Source: Paracoccaceae bacterium
GTDB taxonomy: Bacteria > Pseudomonadota > Alphaproteobacteria > Rhodobacterales > Rhodobacteraceae
NCBI GenBank assembly: GCA_024644285.1
Contig: JAHELH010000195.1
Coordinates: 1 to 5,097 of the forward strand
DNA length: 5,097 nucleotides
Reading direction: 5' to 3'
Part shown: piece after piece, positions 1-5,097 of the stretch
Numbering within the stretch: the first letter of the stretch is position 1
Layout: each line of letters starts with the position of its first letter
The notes under the pieces: generated by a model
The model's database searches: none
Seen by the model: only the letters and a program-made list of their open reading frames with translations
What the model was told of the DNA's origin: nothing
Made by a program: the position numbers and the translations under genes

Positions 1-413
1 CCCATGATCAGGCCGACGCCGAGCACGCCGATCACCAGCCCGGCGACGCCGAGAGGCCGCACACGTTCGCCGAAGACCAGAAGCCCGCCGAGCGCGACGA
101 GCAGCGGCATGGTCGAGGCGATGATCGCAGCCAGCGAGGCCTCGATGGTCTGCATCGCGACGAAGTTGAGCCCGAGATAGAGCGCGTTCTGGCACAGACC
201 GAAGACGATCGTCGCGGTCCATTGCCGGCGGGTCAGCCGCCAGCTTTGGCCCATGGCGCGGGCGATGGCGATGCCGATCAGGCCCGAGATCAGGAACCGC
301 AGCGCCAGCGCGGTGAGCGGCGGCGCGTCGGTGACGATCATGCGCGCCGAGGTGAAGGCCGAGGCCCACATGACGGCGAAACCGACGCCCATGATCAGCG
401 AACGGATATCCAA
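1..413 (-). CDS. EamA/DMT-family transporter, N-terminal part (3' end beyond the window)
   Basis: This is an inner-membrane protein of the drug/metabolite transporter superfamily; the substrate cannot be told from sequence. The 137 visible codons cover about the first half of a usual protein of roughly 290 residues, essentially the first EamA repeat. Hydrophobic segments lie at about residues 6-24, 33-54, 66-87, 93-113 and 121-137, and the motifs MWASAFTSAR near the N-terminus and PLLVALGGLLVFGER after helix four are typical of the family. I chose the TTG at 413-411. It gives an N-terminus MDIRSLIMG that fits relatives as I remember them, it has GAAGG upstream, and an in-frame TAG lies further upstream with no ATG between. 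The alternative is the ATG at 392-390, seven codons in, which would shorten the run before helix one. The gene lies downstream of HU on the same strand, but a strong terminator separates them. Confidence 0.88.
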   Translation of the reverse strand, partial: MDIRSLIMGVGFAVMWASAFTSARMIVTDAPPLTALALRFLISGLIGIAIARAMGQSWRLTRRQWTATIVFGLCQNALYLGLNFVAMQTIEASLAAIIASTMPLLVALGGLLVFGERVRPLGVAGLVIGVLGVGLIM

Positions 414-422
414 CGCGGCGCT

Positions 423-428
423 ACCTTC
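423..428 (-). promoter_or_regulatory. Ribosome binding site supporting the TTG start of the DMT transporter
   Basis: Read on the minus strand this is GAAGGT, nine bases before the TTG at 413-411. No similar purine-rich element sits at a usual distance before the alternative ATG at 392. The spacing is at the long end of normal, so the support is moderate. Confidence 0.45.
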
Positions 429-500
429 GATGGCCGGCCCATTGCGGCATCTTGGCGCTGCCTAGTCGCTGCGGCGGGGAATGGAAAGTGGCCCGGAGGA

Positions 501-537
501 CCAAAAGGAAAAGGGCCACCGCGCGGATGGCCCCTTT
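501..537 (-). terminator. Rho-independent terminator of the HU gene
   Basis: On the minus strand AAAGGGGCCA (537-528) pairs with TGGCCCTTTT (518-509). This makes a 10-bp stem with one G-U pair, around a 9-base loop. The stem ends in four T, followed by CC and another four T. It begins 18 bases after the HU stop codon, the expected place for an intrinsic terminator. The T-rich tail exists only in the minus direction, so it serves HU and should separate it from the DMT transporter gene downstream. Confidence 0.9.
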
Positions 538-555
538 CGCCGAATCTTGGTCGGG

Positions 556-843
556 TCAGCCGTTGACGCTGTCCTTCAGCGCCTTGGCGATGGTCATCTT
601 GACCACCTTGTCGGCGTCCTTGTGGATCTGCTCGCCGGTGGCCGGGTTGCGGACCATGCGCTCGGGGCGCTCGCGGCAGTAGATCTTGCCGACGCCCGGC
701 AGGGTCACGGCGCCGCCGTTGCTGACCTCCTTGGTGATCACGCTGGTGATCGCATCCAGCGCGGCGGACGCGGATTTCTTGTCGCTGTCCATCTCATCCG
801 CCAGGGCGGCGACGAGTTGGGTCTTGGTCATTGGTTTGGCCAT
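556..843 (-). CDS. HU-family nucleoid-associated DNA-binding protein
   Basis: A small basic histone-like protein that binds and bends DNA as a dimer and compacts the nucleoid. With the chosen start it is 95 residues, close to the usual 90-95. Residues 6-45 form the helical dimerisation half, with MTKTQLVAAL at the start. The arm follows, with GVGKIYCRERPERM at about 50-63 and the hallmark RNP at 65-67, whose proline intercalates into DNA in known HU structures. The end, VVKMTIAKALKDSVNG, is typical of alphaproteobacterial HU. Two ATG codons stand in tandem (846-844 and 843-841). I prefer the second because it sits seven bases from GAGGAG, whereas the first is only four bases away. The arm carries one cysteine, C56. 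The gene has its own candidate promoter upstream and a strong terminator downstream, so it is probably monocistronic. The 'hup' symbol would fit, but the exact paralogue is not determined. Confidence 0.96.
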   Translation of the reverse strand: MAKPMTKTQLVAALADEMDSDKKSASAALDAITSVITKEVSNGGAVTLPGVGKIYCRERPERMVRNPATGEQIHKDADKVVKMTIAKALKDSVNG

Positions 844-850
844 CATTGCT

Positions 851-856
851 CTCCTC
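851..856 (-). promoter_or_regulatory. Shine-Dalgarno site of the HU gene
   Basis: GAGGAG on the minus strand. It is seven bases from the ATG at 843 and four from the ATG at 846, which favours the second ATG and a 95-residue protein. A second CGAGG lies ten bases further upstream. Confidence 0.8.
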
Positions 857-887
857 GATTAACCTCGCCCTTGCGGGGTATTGGCTA

Positions 888-917
888 AATCTAGCGGAAA
901 TCGGGGAGCCTGCACAA
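888..917 (-). promoter_or_regulatory. Candidate sigma-70-type promoter of the HU gene
   Basis: On the minus strand TTGTGC (917-912) could be a -35 and TAGATT (893-888) a -10 with four of six consensus bases, separated by 18 bases. A transcript would start near 881 and have a leader of about 38 bases. One arm of the 11-bp inverted repeat lies inside the spacer. The match is moderate and other placements in this AT-richer stretch are possible. Confidence 0.35.
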
Positions 918-956
918 CAATTAGTGACATGCCACAAGGCGATTTTCCCCGATTTC
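897..956. repeat. 11-bp perfect inverted repeat upstream of HU
   Basis: GAAATCGGGGA at 897-907 is the exact reverse complement of TCCCCGATTTC at 946-956, with 38 bases between. Nested inside, GCCT (908-911) is complementary to AGGC (937-940). It lies between the amn stop and the HU start. No T-run follows it in the minus direction, so it does not look like an intrinsic terminator of amn. It could be an operator pair for HU or a leader/3'-end RNA structure. The repeat itself is a direct observation; its function is not established. Confidence 0.7.
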
Positions 957-967
957 TTGTGTTTTTT
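933..967. repeat. Second inverted repeat overlapping the first, followed by T6 on the plus strand
   Basis: CACAAG at 933-938 is complementary to CTTGTG at 956-961, with a 17-base loop, and six T follow at 962-967 on the plus strand. One half lies in the loop of the 11-bp repeat and the other directly beside it, so the two stems are arranged like a pseudoknot. As a plus-strand terminator it would be weak (six-bp stem, long loop), and no plus-strand gene is seen upstream. Confidence 0.4.
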
Positions 968-971
968 GCCA

Positions 972-2450
972 CTAAAGGAAGGCGGTTTCCTCGAAAGAGC
1001 GCAATTTCCGGGAATGAATCCGCTCCAGCGGCATTCCGCGCAGCTTCTCCATGGCGCGGATTCCGATCAGCAAATGGCTTGCCACCTGCGTCTTGTAGAA
1101 GTCCGAGGCCATGCCCGGGAGCTTCAATTCGCCGTGCAGCGGCTTGTCGGAGACACAGAGCAGGGTGCCGTAGGGCACCCGGAACCGGAACCCGTTGGCG
1201 GCGATGGTGGCGCTTTCCATGTCCAGCGCGATGGCGCGGGATTGTGACAGCCGCTGCACCGGGCCGGACTGGTCGCGCAACTCCCAGTTGCGGTTGTCGA
1301 TGGTCGCCACGGTGCCGGTGCGCATGATGCGCTTCAGCTCGTAGCCTTCCAGCTTGGTGACGCTTTCGACGGCCTCCTCCAGCGCGATCTGGATCTCGGC
1401 CAGCGGCGGGATCGGCACCCAGAGCGGCAGATCGTCGTCGAGCACGTGATCCTCGCGCAGATAGGCGTGCGCGAGGACGAAGTCGCCCAGCCGCTGGCTG
1501 TTGCGCAGCCCGGCGCAGTGTCCAACCATCATCCAGGCATGCGGACGCAGCACGGCGATGTGGTCTGTGGCGGTTTTCGCATTCGACGGGCCGACGCCGA
1601 TATTGACCAGCGTGATGCCGGCCTGGTTCTTGCGCTTCAGGTGGTAGGTCGGCATCTGCGGCATTTTCGGCGGCAGGTAGAGCGAAGCGCCCGGATCGGT
1701 GATCACCTGGTTTTCCGGCCCGATGAAGGCGGTGTAGCCGCTGTCTGCATCGGCCAGAACGGCGCGGGCGTAGGCCTCGAACTCCTCGACGTAGAACTGG
1801 TAGTTGGTGAACAGCACGTGGTTCTGGAAATGCACCGGGTCGGTGGCGGTGTAATGCGCCAGCCGCGCCAGCGAATAGTCGATCCGCTGCGCGGTGAACG
1901 GCGCCAGCGGCGCGGTGCCTTCGCCGTAGGGAAAGCCGTAGCCGTTGACGATGTCGTCGTTGGTCGTGCTGAGATCCGGCACGTCGAATATGTCGCGCAG
2001 GGTGAACTGCAGCGCGCCTTCCTGCGGCACGGTTATCGCGGTATCGCCCATCGCGAAATGCACCGGGATCGGCGTGGCAGAGGGGCCGATATCGACGCCG
2101 ATACCGTGGTTCTCGATCAGCAACCCGATCTGCTGCGTCAGGTAATTGCGGAACAGGTCGGGCCGGGTGACGGTGGTGCAATAGGTGCCGGGCTCGGCCA
2201 CGTGACCGAAGCTGAGTCGACTGTCGGTCTGGGCGAAGCTGGTCGTTGTGAAACGAATCTCGGGGTAGAACGCGCGAAAGCGCTGGTCCGGCATGCTGCC
2301 GCCGACGGTTTTCTGAAAATGCTCGCGCAGGAAGGCGGTGGCGGCGTCGTAGATCTGCTCCAGCCGGTCGACCGCTTCTGCCGCGTCGTCGAACCGCTCG
2401 GCGCGCGGAAGGTCCGGCGTCAGGATCGGCAGGCCGGGATCGGCGATCAT
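972..2450 (-). CDS. amn: AMP nucleosidase
   Basis: Cytosolic enzyme that hydrolyses AMP to adenine and ribose 5-phosphate (EC 3.2.2.4). At 492 residues it is close to the E. coli enzyme (about 484). The N-terminal regulatory AMP-nucleosidase domain spans about residues 20-190. The C-terminal half, about 285-470, is a nucleoside-phosphorylase fold. Visible motifs there are NIGVGPSNAKT (293-303, phosphate-binding loop), VGHCAGLRNS (309-318), LDMESATIAANG (409-420, with the Met-Glu pair that contacts ribose in this fold) and CVSDKPLHGELK (441-452), whose D445 is the expected catalytic acid. The ATG at 2450 shares the sequence ATGA with the ade stop codon and has GAGGAA five bases upstream inside the ade coding region, so translation is probably coupled. 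Amn provides the adenine that Ade consumes. No clear intrinsic terminator follows the gene. In E. coli the enzyme is activated by ATP and inhibited by phosphate; here that is inferred from the retained N-terminal domain. Confidence 0.96.
   Translation of the reverse strand: MIADPGLPILTPDLPRAERFDDAAEAVDRLEQIYDAATAFLREHFQKTVGGSMPDQRFRAFYPEIRFTTTSFAQTDSRLSFGHVAEPGTYCTTVTRPDLFRNYLTQQIGLLIENHGIGVDIGPSATPIPVHFAMGDTAITVPQEGALQFTLRDIFDVPDLSTTNDDIVNGYGFPYGEGTAPLAPFTAQRIDYSLARLAHYTATDPVHFQNHVLFTNYQFYVEEFEAYARAVLADADSGYTAFIGPENQVITDPGASLYLPPKMPQMPTYHLKRKNQAGITLVNIGVGPSNAKTATDHIAVLRPHAWMMVGHCAGLRNSQRLGDFVLAHAYLREDHVLDDDLPLWVPIPPLAEIQIALEEAVESVTKLEGYELKRIMRTGTVATIDNRNWELRDQSGPVQRLSQSRAIALDMESATIAANGFRFRVPYGTLLCVSDKPLHGELKLPGMASDFYKTQVASHLLIGIRAMEKLRGMPLERIHSRKLRSFEETAFL
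982..1001 (-). repeat. Direct repeat copy A, at the 3' end of amn
   Basis: This 20-base segment matches 2451-2469 at 19 positions, with one extra base (14 exact bases, then a single-base indel, then five or more matching). On the minus strand both copies encode the C-terminal residues FEETA in frame, of Amn here and of Ade at the other site. The two copies flank nearly the whole amn gene. Confidence 0.6.
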
Positions 2451-4252
2451 GCGGTTTCCTCGAAGAGCGGTGTGATCTGGAACGCGGTCACGTCGACCAG
2501 GCCCAGATCGGATATGCGAAGCTCGGGGATCACCACAAGCGCCAACAGCGAGTGTTGCATGTAGGCGTTGTTCAGCGTGCAGCCGCAGGCGGCCATGGCC
2601 TCGACCATGGACTGCGCCCTGGCGGCAACCTCGGAGGCCGGAGAGTCCGACATCAACCCGGCGATGGGCAGTTCGACGAGGGCCAGTTCCTTGCCGTCCT
2701 TGAACACCGTGATGCCGCCGCCGACCTCGCCCAGGCGGTTCGCCGCGCGCGCCATGTCCTCGCGCGATGTGCCGACGACGATCATGTGGTGGCTGTCATG
2801 CGCCACGGTCGAGGCCATGGCCATGCGGCCGGTATAGCCGAAGCCCGCGACGAAGCCGTTGACCACGCCGCCGGTACCGCGGTGCCGCTCGACCAGTGCG
2901 ATGCGCGCGATGTCGTTGCCCTCGTCCGTGCCGACGGTGCCGTCGCGCACCGGCAATTCTGCCGTCAGCGCCTTTGTCGGGGCCTGGTTCTCGACGACGC
3001 CGATGACCCTGGCGCGCACCCGGTTGGCGCCCTCGGGCGCGGGCACGGCGAAGTCGCCTGCGGTCAGCGTCTTTCCCAGGTGCACGGTGTTGCGGACCTT
3101 GGCGGGCCAGTCGAGATGCGGGCAGTCGATCTGGATCTCGCCCTGCAGCGCCACTGTTCTGCCGCCGGCGATCACCCGCTCGATGGGCAGGGTGGTCAGG
3201 TCGGATGTCAGGATCATGTCGGCGCGGCGGCCCGGGGCGATCGAGCCGATCTCTCGCTCCAGCTCGAAATGCGTCGCGGTGTTGATCGTGGCCATCTGCA
3301 GCGCGATCAGCGGGTCGCAGCCGCAATCGATGGCGTGTCTTACCACCCGATTCATGTGGCCGTCGTTCACCAGCGTACCGGAATGGCTGTCATCGGTGCA
3401 GAGGATGAAGTTGCGCGGGTCGAGTCCCTTCTCGGTCACCGCGGTGATCTGGCTTTCGACGTCGTACCAGGCCGAACCCAGCCGCAGCATCGCCCGCATG
3501 CCCTGGCGGACGCGGGCGATGGCGTCGCGCTCGGCGGTGCCCTCGTGGTCGTCCGCCGGGCCGCCCGCGACATAGGCGGCGAAGGCCGGGCCGAGATCGA
3601 GCGAGGCATAGTGGCCGCCGACGGTCTTGCCGGCAGTCTGGGTCGCCGAGATTTCGGCCAGCATCTTGGCATCGCCCGCGATCACGCCGGGAAAATTCAT
3701 CATCTCGCCCAGTCCGACGATGCCGGGCCAGGTCATCGCCTGGGCCACGTCGTCGGGCGTGATCTCGACCCCGGTGGTCTCCAGCCCCGGAGCGGACGGT
3801 GCACAACTGGGCATCTGGGTGAAGATGTTGATCGGCTGCAAAGCCGCCTCGTCGTGCATCAGGCGCACGCCTTCCAGCCCCAGCACGTTGGCGATCTCGT
3901 GGGGATCGTGGAAGATCGATGTGGTTCCATGCGGGATCACCGCGCGGGCGAATTCGGCCGGGGTCAGCATGCCCGACTCGATATGCATGTGTCCGTCGCA
4001 GAGGCCCGGGATCATATAGGCGCCGGCGGCGTCGATGATTTCGGTTCCCTCGCCGATGCAATGCGCGGCGTCGGGGCCGCAATAGGCGAACCGGCCGGCG
4101 GCGATGGCGATGTCCTGGCCGTCCAGCACCTCGCGGGAGTGGACGTTGACCCAGCGGCCGTTGCGGATCACCAGGTCCGCGGGCGCACGCCCGGCGGCGA
4201 CGTCGATCAGTCGGGGGGCGGTTTCGGCCCAGGTGGGAAAGTACGTGCCCAT
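2447..4252 (-). CDS. ade: Adenine deaminase
   Basis: Metal-dependent amidohydrolase converting adenine to hypoxanthine and ammonia (EC 3.5.4.2). It has 601 residues, similar to the E. coli enzyme (588). An N-terminal beta part with DLVIRNGRWVNVHSRE (27-41) precedes the barrel. Barrel motifs are GLCDGHMHIES (83-93, metal ligands H88 and H90), HDPHEIANVLG (115-125), GLGEMMNFPGV (180-190, E183), GGHYASLDLG (212-221, H214), DDHEG (234-238) and ILCTDDSHSG (283-292, D287). The adenine-deaminase C-terminal domain runs from about 425 to 595, with VAHDSHHMIVVG and LLALVVIPELRISDLGLVDV. The ATG at 4252 is preferred: GAGGTGG lies upstream, and the frame continues open into the opposite-strand thioesterase gene without homology. 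A GTG five codons earlier is possible but lacks a ribosome binding site. It is the first gene of a unit with amn and ends in an ATGA overlap. The metal-site motif around H214 differs from the usual DGH-x-PG form. Confidence 0.96.
   Translation of the reverse strand: MGTYFPTWAETAPRLIDVAAGRAPADLVIRNGRWVNVHSREVLDGQDIAIAAGRFAYCGPDAAHCIGEGTEIIDAAGAYMIPGLCDGHMHIESGMLTPAEFARAVIPHGTTSIFHDPHEIANVLGLEGVRLMHDEAALQPINIFTQMPSCAPSAPGLETTGVEITPDDVAQAMTWPGIVGLGEMMNFPGVIAGDAKMLAEISATQTAGKTVGGHYASLDLGPAFAAYVAGGPADDHEGTAERDAIARVRQGMRAMLRLGSAWYDVESQITAVTEKGLDPRNFILCTDDSHSGTLVNDGHMNRVVRHAIDCGCDPLIALQMATINTATHFELEREIGSIAPGRRADMILTSDLTTLPIERVIAGGRTVALQGEIQIDCPHLDWPAKVRNTVHLGKTLTAGDFAVPAPEGANRVRARVIGVVENQAPTKALTAELPVRDGTVGTDEGNDIARIALVERHRGTGGVVNGFVAGFGYTGRMAMASTVAHDSHHMIVVGTSREDMARAANRLGEVGGGITVFKDGKELALVELPIAGLMSDSPASEVAARAQSMVEAMAACGCTLNNAYMQHSLLALVVIPELRISDLGLVDVTAFQITPLFEETA
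2451..2469 (-). repeat. Direct repeat copy B, at the 3' end of ade
   Basis: Nineteen bases that match 982-1001 with a single-base indel. On the minus strand it encodes the last residues of Ade (FEETA) and contains GAGGAA, the ribosome binding site of amn. Confidence 0.6.
2456..2461 (-). promoter_or_regulatory. Ribosome binding site of amn, inside the end of ade
   Basis: GAGGAA on the minus strand, five bases before the amn ATG at 2450. It lies in the codons for Glu-Glu near the Ade C-terminus. Together with the ATGA overlap it supports both the amn start and translational coupling. Confidence 0.75.
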
Positions 4253-4333
4253 GACGAATCGTGCCACCTCGGCGGGGCAGGAGCAAGAGGCGGCGCGCTT
4301 GACCTCGCGGCGCGCGGGCCGCAAGCAGGGCTT
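4253..4333. promoter_or_regulatory. Divergent intergenic region between ade and the thioesterase gene
   Basis: These 81 bases must hold the promoters of both divergent genes unless promoters lie inside coding sequence. On the plus strand TTGACC (4299-4304) is a good -35, but the sequence 17 bases on (CAAGCA) is a poor -10. For ade, TTGCTC (4287-4282 on the minus strand) followed 17 bases later by CACGAT (4264-4259) is weak. GCGGCGCGC occurs twice, at 4290-4298 and 4307-4315, on either side of TTGACC. GAGGTGG (4270-4264, minus) is the likely ribosome binding site of ade, 11 bases from its ATG, and AGGG (4327-4330, plus) that of the thioesterase, only three bases from its ATG. Confidence 0.4.
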
Positions 4334-5097
4334 ATGAGCGCGCCCGATCCCCTTGCCCCACTGCTGGCCCTTCTGGAACTGGAACGGCTGGAGGTGAACC
4401 TGTTCCGCGGCATCGGCCATGGCGGCGAGACGAGCCGCCGCATCTTCGGCGGTCAGGTGGTGGCGCAGGCGTTGGTGGCAGCCTACGGCACGGTGGAGGC
4501 GAGGCGGTGTCATTCGCTGCACAGCTATTTCCTGCGCGCCGGCGATCCCGGGATGCCGGTGATCTACGAGGTCGACCGCGCCCGCGACGGCGGGTCGTTC
4601 ACCACGCGGCGCGTGACGGCGATCCAGAAGGGGCGGCAGATCTTCAACATGGCCGCCTCTTTCCACGTCGACGAACCGGGCCCGGAGCATCGGCATCCGA
4701 TGCCGCAGGTCCCCGGCCCGGAGGACCTGGTCAGCCGCGAGGTGCTACGCGCAGGGATGGCGGATCGGGTGGTGCCCGAGCGGCGGGCGGATTTCCTGCG
4801 GCCCTCGGCCGTCGAGGTGCGCGAGGCGGCGCCGTTCGACCTGCTGGACCCGCAGCCGATGGAGGACACGCACGCGCTGTGGTTCCGGCTGATCCGCCCG
4901 GTCGCGGGCTCGGACGTGCTGCACCAGTGCCTGCTGACCTATGCCTCGGACATGTATCTGCTGGGCTCGGCGCTGCGGCCGCACGGGCGGTCGTTCCTGA
5001 CCGGGGACACGATGACGGCGAGCCTGGACCACGCGATCTGGTTTCACGACAGGATCGATTTCGGCGACTGGCACCTCTATGCGATGGACAGCCCGTT
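4334..5097 (+). CDS. tesB: Acyl-CoA thioesterase II (TesB family), 3' end beyond the window
   Basis: Cytosolic enzyme that hydrolyses acyl-CoA thioesters to free acid and CoA (EC 3.1.2.-). The frame is open from the ATG at 4334 to the right edge, giving 254 of the usual 285-290 residues; about 30-35 C-terminal residues are missing. It has the tandem (double) hotdog layout of TesB. The first half, about 10-115, carries RRIFGGQVVAQAL (35-47), HSLHSYFLRAGD (60-71) and RDGGSFTTRRV (84-94). The second half, about 150 onward, carries LTYASDMYLL (201-210) and SLDHAIWFH (230-238). D206 aligns with the catalytic Asp of E. coli TesB, and S230 appears to stand where E. coli has the active-site Thr. The third residue of that site, a Gln near 280, lies outside the window. 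No in-frame start is found just upstream of 4334. AGGG three bases upstream is a close-set ribosome binding site. The gene is divergent from ade, with no evident metabolic link. Confidence 0.95.
   Translation, partial: MSAPDPLAPLLALLELERLEVNLFRGIGHGGETSRRIFGGQVVAQALVAAYGTVEARRCHSLHSYFLRAGDPGMPVIYEVDRARDGGSFTTRRVTAIQKGRQIFNMAASFHVDEPGPEHRHPMPQVPGPEDLVSREVLRAGMADRVVPERRADFLRPSAVEVREAAPFDLLDPQPMEDTHALWFRLIRPVAGSDVLHQCLLTYASDMYLLGSALRPHGRSFLTGDTMTASLDHAIWFHDRIDFGDWHLYAMDSP

Noticed and set aside
917..940. Sigma-54 promoter (TGGCAT...TTGT) upstream of HU
   Set aside because: The spacing between the GG and GC-like elements does not fit the -24/-12 consensus.
933..967. Plus-strand intrinsic terminator (CACAAG/CTTGTG stem plus T6)
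   Set aside because: The stem is only six base pairs with a 17-base loop, and no plus-strand gene precedes it, so I do not call a terminator; I keep it only as a repeat.
975..995. Small hairpin AGGAA/TTCCT at the end of amn as an amn terminator
   Set aside because: A five-bp stem inside the coding region, with no following T-run; too weak.
859..2181. Long minus-strand open frame of 440 codons overlapping amn
   Set aside because: It is read in another frame of amn; its product is rich in Arg, Pro and Ala with no recognisable domain, as expected for a GC-rich shadow frame.
1446..2564. Plus-strand open frame of 372 codons antisense to amn and the end of ade
   Set aside because: A long antisense frame is common opposite GC-rich genes. 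It has no ribosome binding site or family motif, and the amn frame carries clear homology.
2859..3575. Plus-strand open frame of 238 codons antisense to ade
   Set aside because: Low-complexity composition rich in Ser, Arg and Pro, with no motif; it is a shadow of ade.
4253..4696. N-terminal extension of ade by 148 codons
   Set aside because: The frame stays open but lies antisense to the thioesterase coding region, and the extra residues resemble no amidohydrolase; the family start is at MGTYFPTWAE.
4334..5097. A functional tie between the thioesterase and the AMP-degrading genes
   Set aside because: One could link AMP made by acyl-CoA synthetases to Amn, but divergent adjacency alone does not support it.

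Overview
This GC-rich window (roughly two thirds G+C by eye) reads as chromosomal DNA of an alphaproteobacterium, most likely a Rhodobacteraceae/Roseobacter-type organism. The basis is the sequence style of the HU protein, the DMT transporter and the adenine deaminase, judged from memory and not by a search. There are no phage, transposon, CRISPR, tRNA or rRNA signals. The content looks like ordinary core metabolism, with one compact and interesting purine module.

Layout, left to right. (1) 1-413, minus: the N-terminal part of an EamA/DMT-family membrane transporter, cut by the left edge and probably starting at TTG. (2) 414-555: a gap holding a strong Rho-independent terminator (501-537) for the next gene. 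(3) 556-843, minus: an HU-family nucleoid protein with a good Shine-Dalgarno site. (4) 844-971: a 128-bp AT-richer intergenic region with a candidate HU promoter, an 11-bp perfect inverted repeat, a second overlapping inverted repeat and roughly helically phased A-tracts. (5) 972-2450, minus: AMP nucleosidase (amn). (6) 2447-4252, minus: adenine deaminase (ade), whose stop codon overlaps the amn start as ATGA. (7) 4253-4333: an 81-bp divergent intergenic region. (8) 4334 to the right edge, plus: an acyl-CoA thioesterase II (TesB family), truncated by the window end.

How the genes fit together: ade and amn form a translationally coupled two-gene unit. Amn would split AMP into adenine and ribose 5-phosphate, and Ade would deaminate the adenine to hypoxanthine, so the pair gives a complete route from AMP to hypoxanthine, ribose 5-phosphate and ammonia. 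HU and the transporter lie downstream on the same strand. The HU gene appears to have its own promoter and terminator, so it is probably a separate transcription unit. The thioesterase is divergently transcribed from ade, and no functional link is evident.

No clearly new system is visible. The points most worth a second look are the ade-amn coupling, a 19/20-base repeat shared by the 3' ends of ade and amn (the ade copy carries the amn ribosome binding site), and the structured DNA upstream of HU.
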